A stretch of DNA of 44,285 nt from an uncultured bacterium (GCA_947311825.1 CAMZLY010000083.1:1-44285); one strand, 5' to 3'; counted from the stretch's first letter, positions 8,847 to 18,313 are shown. The notes: a model not told the origin generated them from the sequence alone. Made by a program: numbers and translations.

Positions 8847-8914
8847 AATTCGTGCATTCGTGGCAAAACTGAGCAACACACATTCGTAATAAATTCGTGC
8901 ATTCGTGGCAAGAA
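8847..8914. repeat. Two copies of a short ATTCGTGCATTCGTGGCAA-type repeat
   Basis: Two near-identical direct copies lie at 8847-8868 and 8891-8914, between the convergent bioD and sensor kinase genes. A third, degenerate copy in reverse orientation is at 32495-32520, where ATTCGTGCAT is followed by TAGTGGCAA. Such short dispersed intergenic words are of unknown function. No terminator is apparent in this gap. Confidence 0.6.
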
Positions 8915-8922
8915 ACAAGCAA

Positions 8923-11724
8923 CTACATCTGAATAACATCGGCAAGTTCACGTGCCAAATCGTTAATTCTAAACGGCTTAACTAGGCGTCCCTTAAATCC
9001 ATAATCCGTATAATTCGCCAATACCGGATCAACGGAATAACCACTAGAGACAATAACCTTAACATCTGAGTTTACCTCTAAAAACTTATTAATCGCATCC
9101 TTACCGCCCATACCACCAGGAATGGTTAGATCCATAATCACTATATCAAATGGAGTCCCTGCCTTATCCGCAGCAATATATTTTTCAAGTGCCTCAACAC
9201 CATCACGGGCAGACTCGCAAGTATAGCCACACGCTTTCAACATAGCCTTTGATATTTTTATAATTATTTCTTCATCATCCATTACCAATATATGCCCCAA
9301 TGGAGATTCTGTTTTTCTTATAACTTCAATTTTGGTTGCTTTATTAAGTTTCTCAGAAGATTTCTCTGCCGGCAATAGAACTGTAAATGTTGTACCAACA
9401 CCCACCGTAGAAACAACACTAATATCACCATTATGCTTAGCAATAATGCTCTGTACAGTTGCTAGTCCTAAGCCATTGCCGGATTGTTTTGTACTAAAAT
9501 ATGGATCAAAAATCTTATCTAAATCTTTTGCCGCAATACCACAGCCATTATCGCTAATAGTAAGTTTAACAAAATCTCCAGACAATTCGGGATGTGCAGA
9601 ATCGGAAATGTTCTTAACATTTTCAGCATCAATACATAAAGTGCCACCCTGCGGCATCGCCTGATCAGCATTAATTGTTAAATTGGCAACCACCTGATTG
9701 AGCTGACCTTTGTCAGCCTTAACCTGCCACAAATCATCGGGCAAGTTAAACTGAGCCTTTACATTACTTCCACTTAGATTAAACTTTACGGACTCAGTAA
9801 CCACATCCTGCAACTCTACTGCGGCTAGAATAGGAACCCCACCTTTCGCAAAAGTTAAAAGTTGCTTTGTTAAATTTTTAGCCCTACTCAGAGCCTGTTC
9901 TGCCATTTCTATGTATTGATATGAGCTATGTTCTTTCAACAATTCACACTTTGCTAGTTCAATATTGCCAAAAAGACCCGTAAGGACATTATTAAAATCA
10001 TGGGCAATGCCACCAGCGAGTACTCCAATTGACTCAAGCTTCTTGGCATTAAGCAGTGCAGACTCAGCCTTTCGTTGAGTTGTTACATCACGGAAAACCA
10101 AAACGACACCACGAATACTGCTATCTGCCCCCCTTATAGGTGCCGCACTATCAGAAATATAATACTCTTTACCATCCTTAGAAATCAAAATAGAATCGCT
10201 TGCCAACTCGACAATATGTCCTTTTGCTAAAACCCGATCTACGGGATTGATCACTATTTCCCTTGTCTCTTCATGTATAATACAAAACACTTCCGGCAAC
10301 ATCTTGCCCGCAGCCTCAGCCATACGCCAGCCGGTAATATCCTCAGCGACCGTATTCATCAACTCAATACGCCCAGCAGTGTCTGTTGTAATAACCCCGT
10401 CACCAATAGAATGCAAGGTAACAGCAAGTTGTTCTTTCTCATTATCAAGAGCTTGTCTTGCGAATATTTTATCTTGCAACATTTCATTAGCACTAATCGC
10501 CAACTCATCAAACTCTGAAAACTTTATAGCCCTATGGTCTACCGGCTCATTAGAATGTACCGCTCTCTTGAAGAATGCAATAAATTGACTAAAATCTTTG
10601 TCAAGCCTTGCACTAACTCTATTAAAGAACCACAAGAACAGCAGAATTGTTACAGTAATAAAAGCAATAAACAACAGAAGCTTTTTCTTGATCTGTTGAT
10701 TTAATATCGCTTGTTTTGCTAATATAATCGGCTCAATATCATCTAAATATACACCCGTTGCCAAACAACACCCCCATTCCGGCAAGCCCACAGCAAATGT
10801 AATCTTCTGGCGTTCATCTTCACTTTCTGGTTTGTGCCACCAGTATTTTACACAACCACCATGCTTGTATTTGGAAACCGCAATAAGTTTCTGAACAAAT
10901 TTTGTTCCTTTACTATCAGCCAAATCCCACATGTTTCTATTTATGTGTGTAGGCTGGGTACTATGTGCTAGCACGACACCCTTCCAGTTAATGGCAAAAA
11001 AGTATCCATTTCTCCCGTAATGAGTGCTATTAACTCGTTCTAAGAAATTAGCCTTAACTAGCTTCTCAGCATCATCCATATAAAAACCAGTTCCAATAAT
11101 CCAGTTATACGGCTTGAACATTCTAACATATACTACCCTTCTATACCGATCACCATTTTTATCTGGTTTATTACGGAAGAACTCATAAAAACCTTGTTCT
11201 GACTCTTCCGAAATCTTAATCATATCTTTAACATAATAGTTTCCTGCAACATCCTGACTGTCAAAAAAATTCTTCCCTTCAAGCTCCGGATCATTTTTAC
11301 ATAGAATTTTTGTTCCATCTGAAGAATAAATAAAATAATAACCCTGATTCTGGTCAAATCTTATTGTACGTAAAGCATCTATAATGACCTTTTTTATTTC
11401 AGTATCCGATTTAATATCTTTGTTTTGTTGATAAATATTCTGTGCTATACTACATGCAACATAAGCTCTTGATTTAAGTTTTTTTCTTTCATTAGTGATG
11501 ATTTTTCGTCTATTTACATCAATTAAATCAACAAACCGCTCAGCCTCCCGCTTAATTATCTGCATCTGCTGTTCAATGTAATCAGTACGCATTTTTTTTG
11601 CACTGATATTAAAATCGCGATATGTACTAAAAACATCAATCGAAATTATGCTTATCCCTAATGAAAGCAATAATACCAGCCCCCATAACTTAATAAACTT
11701 AATATAACTGATCTTTTTTTTCAT
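8923..11724 (-). CDS. Membrane hybrid sensor histidine kinase (tandem Cache, PAS, HisKA, HATPase, REC)
   Basis: A 933-residue hybrid sensor kinase. An N-terminal membrane segment (about residues 11-30) is followed by two tandem single-Cache domains (about 45-335; the repeated theme is YYFIYSSDG and YFFAINWKG), so ligand sensing is extracytoplasmic. A second membrane helix lies at about 347-368. Then come a PAS domain (about 430-550), HisKA with the phospho-acceptor His575 in GGIAHDFNNVLTG, and an ATPase domain with NADQAMPQGG, DNGCGIA and GNGLGLA. The receiver domain has phospho-acceptor Asp865 in IMDLTIPGG. Double-Cache sensors commonly bind small carboxylates or amino acids, but the ligand is not known here. 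There is no separate response regulator next to it. The start ATG has only a weak ribosome site. Confidence 0.93.
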   Translation of the reverse strand: MKKKISYIKFIKLWGLVLLLSLGISIISIDVFSTYRDFNISAKKMRTDYIEQQMQIIKREAERFVDLIDVNRRKIITNERKKLKSRAYVACSIAQNIYQQNKDIKSDTEIKKVIIDALRTIRFDQNQGYYFIYSSDGTKILCKNDPELEGKNFFDSQDVAGNYYVKDMIKISEESEQGFYEFFRNKPDKNGDRYRRVVYVRMFKPYNWIIGTGFYMDDAEKLVKANFLERVNSTHYGRNGYFFAINWKGVVLAHSTQPTHINRNMWDLADSKGTKFVQKLIAVSKYKHGGCVKYWWHKPESEDERQKITFAVGLPEWGCCLATGVYLDDIEPIILAKQAILNQQIKKKLLLFIAFITVTILLFLWFFNRVSARLDKDFSQFIAFFKRAVHSNEPVDHRAIKFSEFDELAISANEMLQDKIFARQALDNEKEQLAVTLHSIGDGVITTDTAGRIELMNTVAEDITGWRMAEAAGKMLPEVFCIIHEETREIVINPVDRVLAKGHIVELASDSILISKDGKEYYISDSAAPIRGADSSIRGVVLVFRDVTTQRKAESALLNAKKLESIGVLAGGIAHDFNNVLTGLFGNIELAKCELLKEHSSYQYIEMAEQALSRAKNLTKQLLTFAKGGVPILAAVELQDVVTESVKFNLSGSNVKAQFNLPDDLWQVKADKGQLNQVVANLTINADQAMPQGGTLCIDAENVKNISDSAHPELSGDFVKLTISDNGCGIAAKDLDKIFDPYFSTKQSGNGLGLATVQSIIAKHNGDISVVSTVGVGTTFTVLLPAEKSSEKLNKATKIEVIRKTESPLGHILVMDDEEIIIKISKAMLKACGYTCESARDGVEALEKYIAADKAGTPFDIVIMDLTIPGGMGGKDAINKFLEVNSDVKVIVSSGYSVDPVLANYTDYGFKGRLVKPFRINDLARELADVIQM

Positions 11725-12244
11725 AATTAATCACTTCATCATAATACAGTGAGAAAAATCACACGACTTATCGTGCCACACATTACTCCCGCAACAAACA
11801 TATTACAAGACATTTATCTTAAAATATATTTTATAGTTTTCTTGCTTATAGGTTATATAAGGATTTATAGTACTGAATATTAAACCGTTTATTTTACGTT
11901 TGTCGTAAGTTCTCAAAAATATATAGATTTGGGGATATACCACCAGTGGGACAAGCTCACGGGGCCTGTTCCTGTAGGGAGTTTCAGGGATTGCCGTCTA
12001 TGTAGCTGCCGTGTTATGCCACCACAGGGCTTGTCCCAGTGGAGCATTGATTGAAAACTAACATAGCCTGAGGTAACACCCCCTTCCCACCATTTGTGCC
12101 GCTTTGCGGCACAAATGGTGGGGAGGGGAGTTGTGATATCTGTTTTTAGCGAGGTAATCATCGTCCCACTGAGACAAGCCCAGTGGTGACGTTACATAAA
12201 TGTTGTTTAAAAATTAAACCGTTTGTCCGGAGAATAGAATATTT
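11725..12244. other. Gene-free 520-bp gap between divergent sensor kinase and rlmN
   Basis: The part nearest the kinase (11725-11938) is AT-rich and should hold the kinase promoter, but no convincing -35/-10 pair stands out. The centre (11941-12189) is a composite inverted-repeat element described separately. The 12-bp word ATTAAACCGTTT occurs on both sides of it, at 11879-11890 and 12213-12224. The last 20 nt carry a GGAG ribosome site for rlmN. Confidence 0.6.
11941..12189. repeat. Composite inverted-repeat element with a 23-bp hairpin
   Basis: Three related arms are present: CCAGTGGGACAAGC at 11943-11956, its inverted form at 12030-12043 (GCTTGTCCCAGTGG, one mismatch), and a further inverted copy of the second arm at 12167-12187. 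Inside, 12080-12102 and 12106-12128 form a near-perfect 23-bp hairpin with a TTT loop (core GTGCCGC/GCGGCAC). No plausible protein is encoded. The layout suggests a non-autonomous mobile or structured-RNA repeat. Its family is not recognised with certainty. Confidence 0.6.
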
Positions 12245-13279
12245 ATGTTAGACTTAATAAACCTTAAAAACCTTACTTTGCCTGAACTGAAAGAACTAGC
12301 CGCCAGTATTAACGAACCGGCATCAAAAGCAGATCAACTTTTCTCGCATCTTTACCGACCTACTTCTAAATTTTGCCAAATGCATAATATCTCAAGAAAA
12401 TTCCTATCCAAACTAAACAAAATCTCATTTATTACAGAAATGTTGCTACATAAAAGGGAAATATCCGACGACGGTACCATTAAATACGCATTTAAACTTG
12501 CCGATGACAATATTATCGAAAGCGTACTTATCCCAAGCAACGGACGGAACACACTATGCATATCAGCACAAGCAGGATGTGCAATGGGCTGTAAATTTTG
12601 CCTCACCTCAACCATCGGCTTAAAACGCAACCTACAATCATCAGAAATTGTCGGTCAAGTACTATTTGTCATAAAAGAAGTAAAAACCATCCACCAGCAC
12701 ATCAACAACATAGTATTCATGGGCATGGGCGAACCTCTAGCCAACTACGAAAACACCCTAAAAGCATTAGAAATACTACAAGATGAAAAAGGACTGGGCT
12801 TTTCAGACCGTAAAATAACCATTTCAACCTGCGGCATCACCCCCAAACTTATGGAACTAGCAAAAATAAGTAACGTAAACTTAGCAATCTCACTACACGC
12901 TATAGATGAAGCAATGAGAACTGAACTTATGCCAATAAATAAAAAATATCCGCTAAAAGACCTGCTTGCCAACTGCCGAGAGCTATCTGCCGAACAGGGT
13001 CGACAAATACTAATAGAATATATTCTTCTTAAAGGAATAAACGACAGCGAAGCCGATGCCGCATGTTTAGCCAAACAATTAAAAGGATTTAACTGTAAAA
13101 TAAACCTTATCCCATATAACGAAACCCCAGACTTACCCTATAAACAGTCTTCACCAGAAACTACACAAAAGTTCATGGATATCCTATGTAAATCAGGCCA
13201 CCTTACAATCATCCGCCACAGCCGTGGCAACGATATTTCCGCCGCCTGCGGTCAACTTGCCGGGCAACTGAAATTGTAA
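12245..13279 (+). CDS. rlmN: 23S rRNA/tRNA adenine-C2 methyltransferase RlmN
   Basis: A 344-residue radical-SAM enzyme that methylates C2 of A2503 in 23S rRNA and A37 of some tRNAs. The radical-SAM motif CxxxCxxC is C112, C116, C119 (CAMGCKFC). GMGEPLANY lies near residue 160. The second catalytic cysteine, C335, sits in the C-terminal DISAACGQLAG, as in the family. Length is slightly short of the E. coli protein, but all domains are present. GGAG about 12 nt upstream of the ATG supports the start. It stands alone between repeat-rich gaps. Confidence 0.96.
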   Translation: MLDLINLKNLTLPELKELAASINEPASKADQLFSHLYRPTSKFCQMHNISRKFLSKLNKISFITEMLLHKREISDDGTIKYAFKLADDNIIESVLIPSNGRNTLCISAQAGCAMGCKFCLTSTIGLKRNLQSSEIVGQVLFVIKEVKTIHQHINNIVFMGMGEPLANYENTLKALEILQDEKGLGFSDRKITISTCGITPKLMELAKISNVNLAISLHAIDEAMRTELMPINKKYPLKDLLANCRELSAEQGRQILIEYILLKGINDSEADAACLAKQLKGFNCKINLIPYNETPDLPYKQSSPETTQKFMDILCKSGHLTIIRHSRGNDISAACGQLAGQLKL

Positions 13280-13293
13280 CTGCATTTAAAGAT

Positions 13294-13394
13294 GTAGCGT
13301 TAGCCGTCTCTGCTGTGCCCTCCGTAGCTCGAAGAGCGAAGGATGGGGCCAATCGTCCACGCAGTGGACACAATGTAGAGGGCTTTGCCGCTAC
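13294..13394. repeat. 101-bp inverted-repeat intergenic element
   Basis: The ends are GTAGCG (13294-13299) and CGCTAC (13389-13394). Inside these, GCCCTC (13317-13322) pairs with GAGGGC (13378-13383). The centre has GTCCAC-GCA-GTGGAC (13355-13369). The nested palindromes would let the whole element fold on itself. It is probably a dispersed intergenic repeat, with no coding capacity. Confidence 0.55.
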
Positions 13395-13408
13395 AACAAG
13401 CAGGCAGT

Positions 13409-13524
13409 AATCTGCGAAAATCTGCGTAATCTGCGGACCACCCTTCTTTTTAATCTGCGAAAATCTGCGTAATCTGCGGATCACCCTTCTTTTTAATCTG
13501 CGAAAATCTGCGTAATCTGCGGAT
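13409..13524. repeat. 43-bp tandem repeat, 2.7 copies
   Basis: Copies lie at 13409-13451, 13452-13494 and 13495-13524 (partial). Each contains the internally repetitive phrase AATCTGCG-AAAATCTGCG-TAATCTGCGGA followed by a pyrimidine-rich tail. The same phrase in reverse orientation is found at 32432-32462, and a degraded form at 34011-34030. This is a dispersed intergenic repeat, not CRISPR: copies are contiguous, with no spacers. Confidence 0.75.
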
Positions 13525-13640
13525 TTAGATTGACCTATCATCGTATTTCGCTATAGTTTGCCACGTCTTTTATGAGAACCAAGTTTTTGTTATATACTAT
13601 AAGGTATTGAAATTAAATAAATACAAAGGAGAAGTTAATA

Positions 13641-14585
13641 ATGATCGTTACAACAAAACAACTATTTGACCATGCGTATGGCAAATATGCAGTGGGTGGT
13701 TACAACATCAACAACGCTGAACAAATTATGGGTCTATTCCAGGGTTGCATTGAAAGCAAAGCCCCTTTCATCATCCAACTTTCCCGTGGCGCACGTGCTT
13801 ATACAGATAAACGTATGCTCGAAGGCATGATCCGTTCTGCCGATGAAATCTTTCCTGAAGCTATTTTTGCTGTCCATCTGGACCACGGTACAGAAGAAGT
13901 TGCCATGGATTGTATCAACAGCGGCTTCTACAGCTCTGTTATGATTGATGCCAGCCATGAATCATTTGACGAAAACATCGCTATCACAAAACGTGTAGTT
14001 GATGCCGCTCATGCCAAAGGTATTTCTGTAGAAGCTGAACTTGGTCAGCTCGGTGGCGTAGAAGAAGATATCGTAGTAAGCGAAGAAAGTGCTAACTTGA
14101 CAGTTCCTTCCGAAGCTAAAGAATTTATCGAACGTAGTGGTTGCGATAGCCTTGCCTGTGCATTTGGTACAAGCCACGGTGCATACAAATTCACAAGTTC
14201 ACAAGGACTACACTTCGAAGTAATCAAAGAAATTGCTGCTCTAGTACCAGGATTTCCTATTGTAATGCACGGTTCAAGCTCTGTTCCTCAGGACGAAGTT
14301 GAACGCATCAACGCAGCAGGCGGCAAGCTTGGTGGTGCTAAAGGTGTTGCAGAAGAAGATATTTCTAAAGCTGCACCAATGGGTGTAACGAAAGTAAACA
14401 TTGATACTGATGGTCGCTTGGTATGGTGTCGCGTACATCGTGAATACTTCCGTGATAATCCTGAAGGTTTTGACCTGCGCCCTGCTGGTAAAATTTTCAT
14501 GAGCGAATATGCAAAATATATTGTTCATAAAAATGAAGTACTCGGCAGTGCAGGACAGATTGATGACCTTCGTAAAACTTTATAA
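13641..14585 (+). CDS. fba: Class II fructose-bisphosphate aldolase
   Basis: A 314-residue zinc-dependent aldolase that interconverts fructose 1,6-bisphosphate and two triose phosphates. Asp81-His82 in HLDHG, His179 in GTSHGAYKF and His210 in VMHGSSS match the class II catalytic and metal ligands. GGAKGVAEEDISK near residue 230 and NIDTDGR near 253 bind phosphate. AAAGGAG upstream gives a strong ribosome site. Codon use is regular, as expected of a highly expressed glycolytic gene. Pyruvate:ferredoxin oxidoreductase follows 109 nt downstream on the same strand, so the pair could be a central-carbon unit with a potential attenuator between them. It could act on a related ketose bisphosphate, but the fructose form is most likely. 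Confidence 0.93.
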   Translation: MIVTTKQLFDHAYGKYAVGGYNINNAEQIMGLFQGCIESKAPFIIQLSRGARAYTDKRMLEGMIRSADEIFPEAIFAVHLDHGTEEVAMDCINSGFYSSVMIDASHESFDENIAITKRVVDAAHAKGISVEAELGQLGGVEEDIVVSEESANLTVPSEAKEFIERSGCDSLACAFGTSHGAYKFTSSQGLHFEVIKEIAALVPGFPIVMHGSSSVPQDEVERINAAGGKLGGAKGVAEEDISKAAPMGVTKVNIDTDGRLVWCRVHREYFRDNPEGFDLRPAGKIFMSEYAKYIVHKNEVLGSAGQIDDLRKTL

Positions 14586-14600
14586 TTAAACAAAATTTAA

Positions 14601-14653
14601 AGCACCCTCTGGACATCAATTATCACAACGATATGCGAACTAAAGAGGGTGCT
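14601..14653 (+). promoter_or_regulatory. 10-bp perfect inverted repeat between aldolase and PFOR genes
   Basis: AGCACCCTCT (14601-14610) is perfectly inverted as AGAGGGTGCT (14644-14653), with a 33-nt loop. There is no T-run after it, so it is not a classic terminator. It could be a processing site, an attenuator or an operator for the downstream gene. The arms are exact, but the role is open. Confidence 0.4.
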
Positions 14654-14694
14654 AACGTGTCCGGCATACAACACCGGCAAACAAGGAGAAACAA

Positions 14695-17600
14695 ATGTCA
14701 GATAAAAATATGATTATGATTGACGGTAATACAGCCGCCGCTCAGGTAGCTCATGCACTCAGCGAAGTGTGTGCAATTTATCCAATCACGCCATCTTCTG
14801 CGATGGGTGAAACTGCAGACGAACTCAGTGCTGCCGGTGTAAAGAATATCTGGGGAACCATCCCTGATGTAGTCGAAATGCAATCCGAAGGTGGTGCTGC
14901 CGGTGCAGTTCACGGTGCACTTACCGCAGGCTCTATGACAACAACATTTACAGCATCCCAGGGATTGCTACTAATGATTCCTAACATGTACAAAATTGCC
15001 GGCGAACTTACTGCTGCAGTATTCCATGTATCAGCCCGCTCAATTGCATGTCAGGCTCTATCCATTTTCGGCGACCATTCCGACGTAATGTCCGTTCGCT
15101 CGACCGGCTGGGCTTTACTTGCCGCAAGTAGCATTCAAGAAATCGGCGATATGGCTCTTCTTGCCCATGCATCAACATTAGAATCAAGAATCCCGTTCGT
15201 ACATTTCTTTGACGGATTCCGTAACTCACACGAGATTCAAAAAGTTGACCAAGTATCACGCGAAACAATCCGTGCTATGATAGATGACGAAATGGTATTT
15301 GCACATCGCGAACGCGGACTAACACCAGATCACCCATCCATTCGCGGTACCGCACAAAACCCTGACGTATTCTTCCAAGGACGCGAAACAGTCAACAAAT
15401 ACTATGACGCAACAGCTGGTATCGTTCAAAAGAACATGGACAAACTTGCAAAAATGACAGGTCGTCAATACAATCTATTTGATTATGTTGGTGCTCCTGA
15501 TGCAGAAAAAATTATTGTTATCATGGGCTCAGGTGCAGAAACTGTGCATGAAGTTGTTGAATACATGAACACAACTGGTGAAAAAGTCGGATTAGTAAAA
15601 GTACGTCTCTACCGTCCTTTTGACGTAAAAGCTTTTGCCGCATCACTTCCTGCATCAGTTAAATCAATTGCCGTACTTGATCGCACAAAAGAGCCTGGCT
15701 CAATTGGCGAACCGCTTTATATTGATGTACGCTCCGCTCTCGGCGAAGCCATGGAAAACAAATGGTATACTGGCGGATGGCCAAGAGTTCTTGGCGGACG
15801 TTATGGCCTAGGTTCAAAAGAATTCACACCGGCAATGGTTAAAGCTATATTTGACAACCTTTCAGCCGAAACTCCTAAAAACCACTTCACCATCGGTATC
15901 AACGACGACGTAACCAACACAAGTCTTGAAGTAGATACGTCTTGGCACATTGCCGATTCCGACAGTTTTGAATGTATGTTCTATGGTTTAGGATCTGATG
16001 GTACTGTTGGTGCCAACAAAAACTCAATCAAGATCATTGGTACAGATACAGACAACTATGCACAGGGGTACTTCGTATATGACTCGAAAAAAGCCGGTGC
16101 AATGACAGTGTCACATCTACGTTTCGGCAAAAAACTCATTCGTAGTCCATACCTATGTACACATGCCGATTTCGTTGCATGCCATAACTTCTCCTTCTTG
16201 GAAAAATATGACATGCTGGCAAACGCCAAAGATGAATCAGTATTCCTACTCGCCAGCCCCTATTCCGCAGAAGAAGTTTGGGATCACATGCCGGACAAAA
16301 TCGAACAGCAAATTATTGATAAAAAAATCAAATTCTACGTAATCGATGCAATCAAAATTGCACATGATCTCGGACTTGGTGCACGTATCAATACTATCAT
16401 GCAGGCATGCTTCTTTGAAATATCCGGTATTTTACCTAGCGAACAAGCTGTAGCTTCCTTAAAGAATGCTATCAAGAAATCGTACGGCAAAAAAGGTGAT
16501 GCAGTTGTTCAAATGAACTACAGTGCCGTTGATGGTGCAGTAGCAGGTCTGGCAAAGGTAGAAGTTCCTGCCGCAGTTGCTGGCAAAGTTAAAATGCCAT
16601 TAACCGTATCTGCTGATGCTCCTGACTTTGTTCAAGATGTAACAGCAGTACTAATGCGTCAAGAAGGAGACTCGCTACCAGTAAGCAAGATGCCTGCTGA
16701 TGGAACATGGCCAACCTCAACTACACAATACGAAAAACGTAATATCGCAGTTGATGTACCAGCTTGGGACAACAGCCTATGTATCCAATGTGGACGCTGT
16801 TCATTAGTTTGCCCACATGCCGCAATACGTATCAAAGCTTATGATCCAAAAGCACTTGATAACGCTCCTGAAAGCTTCAAATCACTTGACGCTAAGGGCA
16901 AAGATTATGCTGGCATGAAATACACTGTTCAGGTTGCTCCTGAAGATTGTACCGGTTGCGGAATTTGCGTTGAAATGTGCCCTGGTCGCGAACGTGACGA
17001 AAATAAACAGGAAACAGGTCGTCGTGCAATCAACATGGAACCACAACTTCCAATCCGTGAGCAAGAAGAAACAAACTTTGAATTCTTCCTCACTGTACCT
17101 GAAGTAGATTCAGACCTTTACAATGTTGCAACAATAAAAGGAAGCCAGATGGCACAGCCATTATTTGAGTTCTCCGGTGCTTGTGCAGGTTGTGGGGAAA
17201 CACCATACATCAAGTTGCTAACACAGCTCGTTGGTGACCGGGCGTTAATTGCAAATGCAACAGGTTGTTCATCAATCTACGGTGGTAACCTACCAACCAC
17301 ACCATACTGTACACGTCCAGATGGACGTGGTCCTGCATGGTCCAACTCACTCTTCGAAGATAACGCAGAGTTTGGTCTTGGTATGTGTCTGACAGTAGAT
17401 AAGTTCACCGCTTATGCACGTGAACTTGCCGAAACAATCAAAACAGAGGAATGCTGTAGTGAAGTTTCAAATGACCTTCTAACAGCCGTACTTGACGCTG
17501 ATCAATCAACAAAGAACCTAATCGAAGCACAGCGAAAACGTGTTGCAGAGCTAAAAACTCAACTCGAAAAATGCGATTGTGCAAGCTGTAAAAACCTATT

Positions 17601-18267
17601 CACACTTGCCGATTACCTCGTCAAGAAATCCATCTGGATTGTTGGTGGTGACGGCTGGGCTTATGACATCGGTTACGGTGGTTTAGATCATACCTTGGCA
17701 TCAGGACGTAACATCAACGTACTCGTACTTGATACCGAAGTATATTCCAACACCGGTGGACAAGCCTCAAAAGCAACTCCAATGGGTGCCGTAGCTAAGT
17801 TTGCTGCCTCCGGCAAACCTTCAATGAAGAAGGAACTCGGACTAATGGCAATGACTTATGGTGATGTATACGTAGCCACAGTTGCAATGGGAGCAAATGC
17901 AAATCAAGTAGTAAAGGCATTCATCGAAGCAGAAGCTTACGACGGACCTTCACTGATCATTGCATACTCACACTGTATTGCACATGGTATCGATATGAAA
18001 AAGGGATACGCAGAACAGGATGATGCCGTAAAATCCGGTCATTATCCACTATACCGTTACAACCCTGACCTAACAGCTCAAGGCAAAAACCCATTCATAT
18101 TGGACAGCAAAAAGCCAACCATGAAATTCAGTGAACATGCTCTAAAAGAAAACCGGTTCCGTGTACTAACAACCACCAAACCGGAAAACTCAAAAGAGCT
18201 ACTAGCCACAGCCGATAGAATTGTCGAAGAACGCTTCGCCAAACTAGAAAAAATGGCTGAACAATAA
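14695..18267 (+). CDS. nifJ: Pyruvate:ferredoxin (flavodoxin) oxidoreductase, single-chain
   Basis: A 1190-residue fused homodimer-type PFOR that oxidises pyruvate to acetyl-CoA and CO2 with reduction of ferredoxin. Order of domains: N-terminal pyruvate-binding domain (YPITPSSAMGE near residue 29), domain II to about 400, gamma domain to about 660, two 4Fe-4S clusters (CIQCGRCSLVCP near 697 and CTGCGICVEMCPG near 752), and the thiamine-diphosphate domain. In the last, CAGCGETPY lies near 828 and GGDGWAYDIGYGG near 982. All proximal and distal cluster cysteines are present. AAGGAG precedes the ATG. A strong intrinsic terminator follows the stop. The enzyme is oxygen-sensitive in most organisms and implies anaerobic metabolism. 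It works naturally with the ferredoxin-using NfnAB encoded at 23198-25544. Confidence 0.97.
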   Translation: MSDKNMIMIDGNTAAAQVAHALSEVCAIYPITPSSAMGETADELSAAGVKNIWGTIPDVVEMQSEGGAAGAVHGALTAGSMTTTFTASQGLLLMIPNMYKIAGELTAAVFHVSARSIACQALSIFGDHSDVMSVRSTGWALLAASSIQEIGDMALLAHASTLESRIPFVHFFDGFRNSHEIQKVDQVSRETIRAMIDDEMVFAHRERGLTPDHPSIRGTAQNPDVFFQGRETVNKYYDATAGIVQKNMDKLAKMTGRQYNLFDYVGAPDAEKIIVIMGSGAETVHEVVEYMNTTGEKVGLVKVRLYRPFDVKAFAASLPASVKSIAVLDRTKEPGSIGEPLYIDVRSALGEAMENKWYTGGWPRVLGGRYGLGSKEFTPAMVKAIFDNLSAETPKNHFTIGINDDVTNTSLEVDTSWHIADSDSFECMFYGLGSDGTVGANKNSIKIIGTDTDNYAQGYFVYDSKKAGAMTVSHLRFGKKLIRSPYLCTHADFVACHNFSFLEKYDMLANAKDESVFLLASPYSAEEVWDHMPDKIEQQIIDKKIKFYVIDAIKIAHDLGLGARINTIMQACFFEISGILPSEQAVASLKNAIKKSYGKKGDAVVQMNYSAVDGAVAGLAKVEVPAAVAGKVKMPLTVSADAPDFVQDVTAVLMRQEGDSLPVSKMPADGTWPTSTTQYEKRNIAVDVPAWDNSLCIQCGRCSLVCPHAAIRIKAYDPKALDNAPESFKSLDAKGKDYAGMKYTVQVAPEDCTGCGICVEMCPGRERDENKQETGRRAINMEPQLPIREQEETNFEFFLTVPEVDSDLYNVATIKGSQMAQPLFEFSGACAGCGETPYIKLLTQLVGDRALIANATGCSSIYGGNLPTTPYCTRPDGRGPAWSNSLFEDNAEFGLGMCLTVDKFTAYARELAETIKTEECCSEVSNDLLTAVLDADQSTKNLIEAQRKRVAELKTQLEKCDCASCKNLFTLADYLVKKSIWIVGGDGWAYDIGYGGLDHTLASGRNINVLVLDTEVYSNTGGQASKATPMGAVAKFAASGKPSMKKELGLMAMTYGDVYVATVAMGANANQVVKAFIEAEAYDGPSLIIAYSHCIAHGIDMKKGYAEQDDAVKSGHYPLYRYNPDLTAQGKNPFILDSKKPTMKFSEHALKENRFRVLTTTKPENSKELLATADRIVEERFAKLEKMAEQ

Positions 18268-18278
18268 AAAACACAAAC

Positions 18279-18313
18279 CAAAGCCGGACTGAGCAATCAG
18301 TCCGGCTTTTTTT
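18279..18313 (+). terminator. Rho-independent terminator after PFOR
   Basis: AAGCCGGACTGA pairs with TCAGTCCGGCTT around a GCAA loop (about 18281-18308), followed by seven or more T residues. It lies directly after the nifJ stop and ends the transcript. Confidence 0.93.

Larger units (their letters stand above)
13280..13640. other. Gene-free 361-bp gap with two repeat types before the aldolase gene
   Basis: The gap contains an inverted-repeat element (13294-13394) and a tandem 43-bp repeat (13409-13524), both listed separately. The remaining 115 nt before the aldolase are AT-rich. TATACT at 13593-13598 is a possible -10 box without a good -35. AAAGGAG just before the start is a strong ribosome site. 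Confidence 0.6.

Noticed and set aside
11766-11790. Sigma-54-like TGGCACGATAAGTCG on the minus strand upstream of the hybrid kinase
   Set aside because: The GG element fits, but the -12 position reads TCG instead of TTGC, so it is not a valid -24/-12 promoter.
11913-12161. 82-codon minus-strand open frame
   Set aside because: It spans the composite inverted-repeat element, has no family features and its composition follows the hairpins.
13409-13524. Possible CRISPR array
   Set aside because: Repeat units are contiguous without unique spacers, are internally repetitive, and there are no cas genes.
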